A DNA stretch of 64,000 nt. Origin: Streptomyces lunaelactis. GTDB lineage: Bacteria; Actinomycetota; Actinomycetes; Streptomycetales; Streptomycetaceae. Shown here in pieces: positions 62,832 to 64,000 of this stretch; position 1 is the stretch's first letter, and each line of letters opens with the position of its first letter. Made by a program: the position numbers and the translations under genes. Below the pieces are notes generated by a model, which saw only the letters and a program-made list of their open reading frames with translations, had not been told where the DNA came from and searched no databases. The DNA lies in assembly GCF_003054555.1 (NCBI RefSeq), contig NZ_CP026304.1, positions 1,736,001-1,800,000 of the forward strand, read 5' to 3'.

Positions 62832-64000
62832 ATGCCGGAGATGAGCGTGCGGCCGTACCGGGAAATCACCTTCGACGCGGACGGCGATGTCAACGCCGGG
62901 CAGCGTGACCGATTGGCGGAAACGGATGTCACCGATCTGGTGATGTTCGCCCACGGGTGGAACAACTCGCCCTCGGTCGCCGCCCAGCTGTACTCCGCCT
63001 TCTTCGCACCCTTCCCGGGGCTGCTGGCGCACTCGCCGGGGGTGCGGCTGGGGTACGTGGGTGTCGTGTGGCCGTCGATGCGTTTCACGGACGAGCCGAT
63101 CCCCGACTTCAGGCCCTCGGCCGTCGCGCCTGTGGAGGCCCGCCTGGACAAGGCCACCCAGGACGCCCTGACCGAACTCTTCCCGGGACACACGGAGACG
63201 GTGGAGCGCCTGGCCCAACTGCTCGACGAACAGCCCGAGTCGGAGGCGGCGTTCGCGGAGTTCGGCATGCTGGCACGGCAGTTGGCGGAGGTGCCGCCCG
63301 GCGGCCTGGAGGCTCGCTTCACGGACGATCTGCCGCAGGACGAGCAGAGCCCCCCGGCCGTGCTGTACGAGAACACCCTCGCCATGTGCCGCAGGTTCAG
63401 CCTGGCACTGGACGAGACCGGAGCGGTGACTGAGAAGCCCGCCGCACCCTCCTTCTCGCTCGGCGGCGGGCTCAAGACGGTGTGGAAGGGCGCGAAGGAG
63501 CTACTGCGGCAGACCACGTACTACGCGATGAAGCGGCGCGCCGGGACGGTCGGCGAGCTGGGGCTCGGGCCGCTGCTCGGGCAGCTCGCGCGGTCCTCCC
63601 CCACTGTGCGCGTGCATCTGGTCGGGCACAGTCAGGGGGCCCGGCTGGTCTCGTTCGCGCTGCGCGGACTGCCCGACGGCGCACGCAACGTGAAATCACT
63701 GACGCTCCTTCAGGGAGCCTTTTCCCACTATGCGTTCGCATCGAGTCTGCCGCACGCACCGCACACCGGCGGCGCCCTGTGCACCATGGATCATCGGGTC
63801 GACGGGCCGGTGGTCGCCTGCTATTCGCGGCACGACAGCGCGCTCGGGGTGATCTACCCGCTGGCGTCGAGTCTGGCCGGGGACTCGGCGACCGCGGCCG
63901 GACTCGACAAACGGTGGTGGGCGATGGGCCACGACGGCATCCAGGCCGTCCCGCGGACACCGCGGCTGACCTTGGACGAGGCGCTGCGCGACGGGATACC
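62832..64000 (+). CDS. Alpha/beta hydrolase-like protein (3' end cut by window edge)
   Basis: At least 389 residues, open at the right edge. MFAHGWNNSPSVA near residue 38 provides the oxyanion loop, and VHLVGHSQGARLVSF (Ser267) the nucleophile elbow GxSxG of lipase/esterase-type hydrolases. A 60-residue Gly/Lys-rich region lies between them. No signal peptide is seen at ATG 62832, which follows GGGGAGGGG; an in-frame ATG at 62766 lacks a ribosome site. The catalytic His and Asp would be in or beyond the visible C-terminus. Substrate unknown. Confidence 0.8.
   Translation, partial: MPEMSVRPYREITFDADGDVNAGQRDRLAETDVTDLVMFAHGWNNSPSVAAQLYSAFFAPFPGLLAHSPGVRLGYVGVVWPSMRFTDEPIPDFRPSAVAPVEARLDKATQDALTELFPGHTETVERLAQLLDEQPESEAAFAEFGMLARQLAEVPPGGLEARFTDDLPQDEQSPPAVLYENTLAMCRRFSLALDETGAVTEKPAAPSFSLGGGLKTVWKGAKELLRQTTYYAMKRRAGTVGELGLGPLLGQLARSSPTVRVHLVGHSQGARLVSFALRGLPDGARNVKSLTLLQGAFSHYAFASSLPHAPHTGGALCTMDHRVDGPVVACYSRHDSALGVIYPLASSLAGDSATAAGLDKRWWAMGHDGIQAVPRTPRLTLDEALRDGI

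Overview
The window is a stretch of Streptomyces chromosome. The evidence is very high GC with strong third-position bias, GTG/TTG starts behind GGAGG-type ribosome sites, and gene sets typical of that genus: the Pup-proteasome system, the gyl glycerol operon, chaplins and mycothiol genes. Gene order resembles what I recall of the S. coelicolor SCO1644-SCO1690 region; that comparison is from memory, not from a search.

Layout. 1-4885: prcB (cut by the window edge), pup, dop and arc, all on the minus strand; this is the Pup tagging, depupylation and unfoldase machinery. 5139-13029: ferredoxin, secreted protein, TrmI, site-2 protease, RecB-like nuclease, orphan response regulator, solute-binding lipoprotein, HAD phosphatase. 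13128-16637: metH. 16877-21851: gylR followed by glpF-glpK-glpD, with a shared operator motif. 22082-22867: a FadR-type regulator facing a 29-codon stub of an L-fuconate dehydratase gene. 23122-30775: PAC2 protein, Tat-exported propeller, a cytoplasmic subtilase plus a Gln-rich partner with a common C-terminal domain, and a secreted GH31 enzyme. 30888-34494: mshC and three conserved actinobacterial genes. 34554-40926: CorA, diiron ferritin-like protein, F420 enzyme, aldo/keto reductase, degenerate RecD-like protein. 41003-44932: hypotheticals, long chaplin chpC, short chaplin chpH, M20 peptidase, tRNA-Leu(GAG). 45003-49208: pseudouridine synthase, MBL plus mycothiol-dependent formaldehyde dehydrogenase, gntR/gntK and a deleted gntP. 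49209-54548: cytochrome b/molybdopterin pair, ASCH protein, FAD dehydrogenase, NUDIX-DUF202-DUF202, His-rich duplicated protein. 54650-61187: MBL hydrolase, APH-acyl-CoA dehydrogenase, and SDR-ligase-TetR, probably one fatty or branched acyl-CoA catabolic regulon sharing a 14-bp operator. 61472-64000: NamZ-type muramidase and an alpha/beta hydrolase running off the edge.

The most interesting points are the subtilase/Gln-rich pair, a RecD-like protein that has lost its ATPase motifs, two catabolic loci cut to stubs by internal deletion (fuconate dehydratase and gluconate permease) with their regulators left behind, and operator motifs tying TetR and GylR to their targets. No insertion sequence, prophage, CRISPR array, rRNA or replication origin was seen. 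The window looks like core chromosome with local gene loss.
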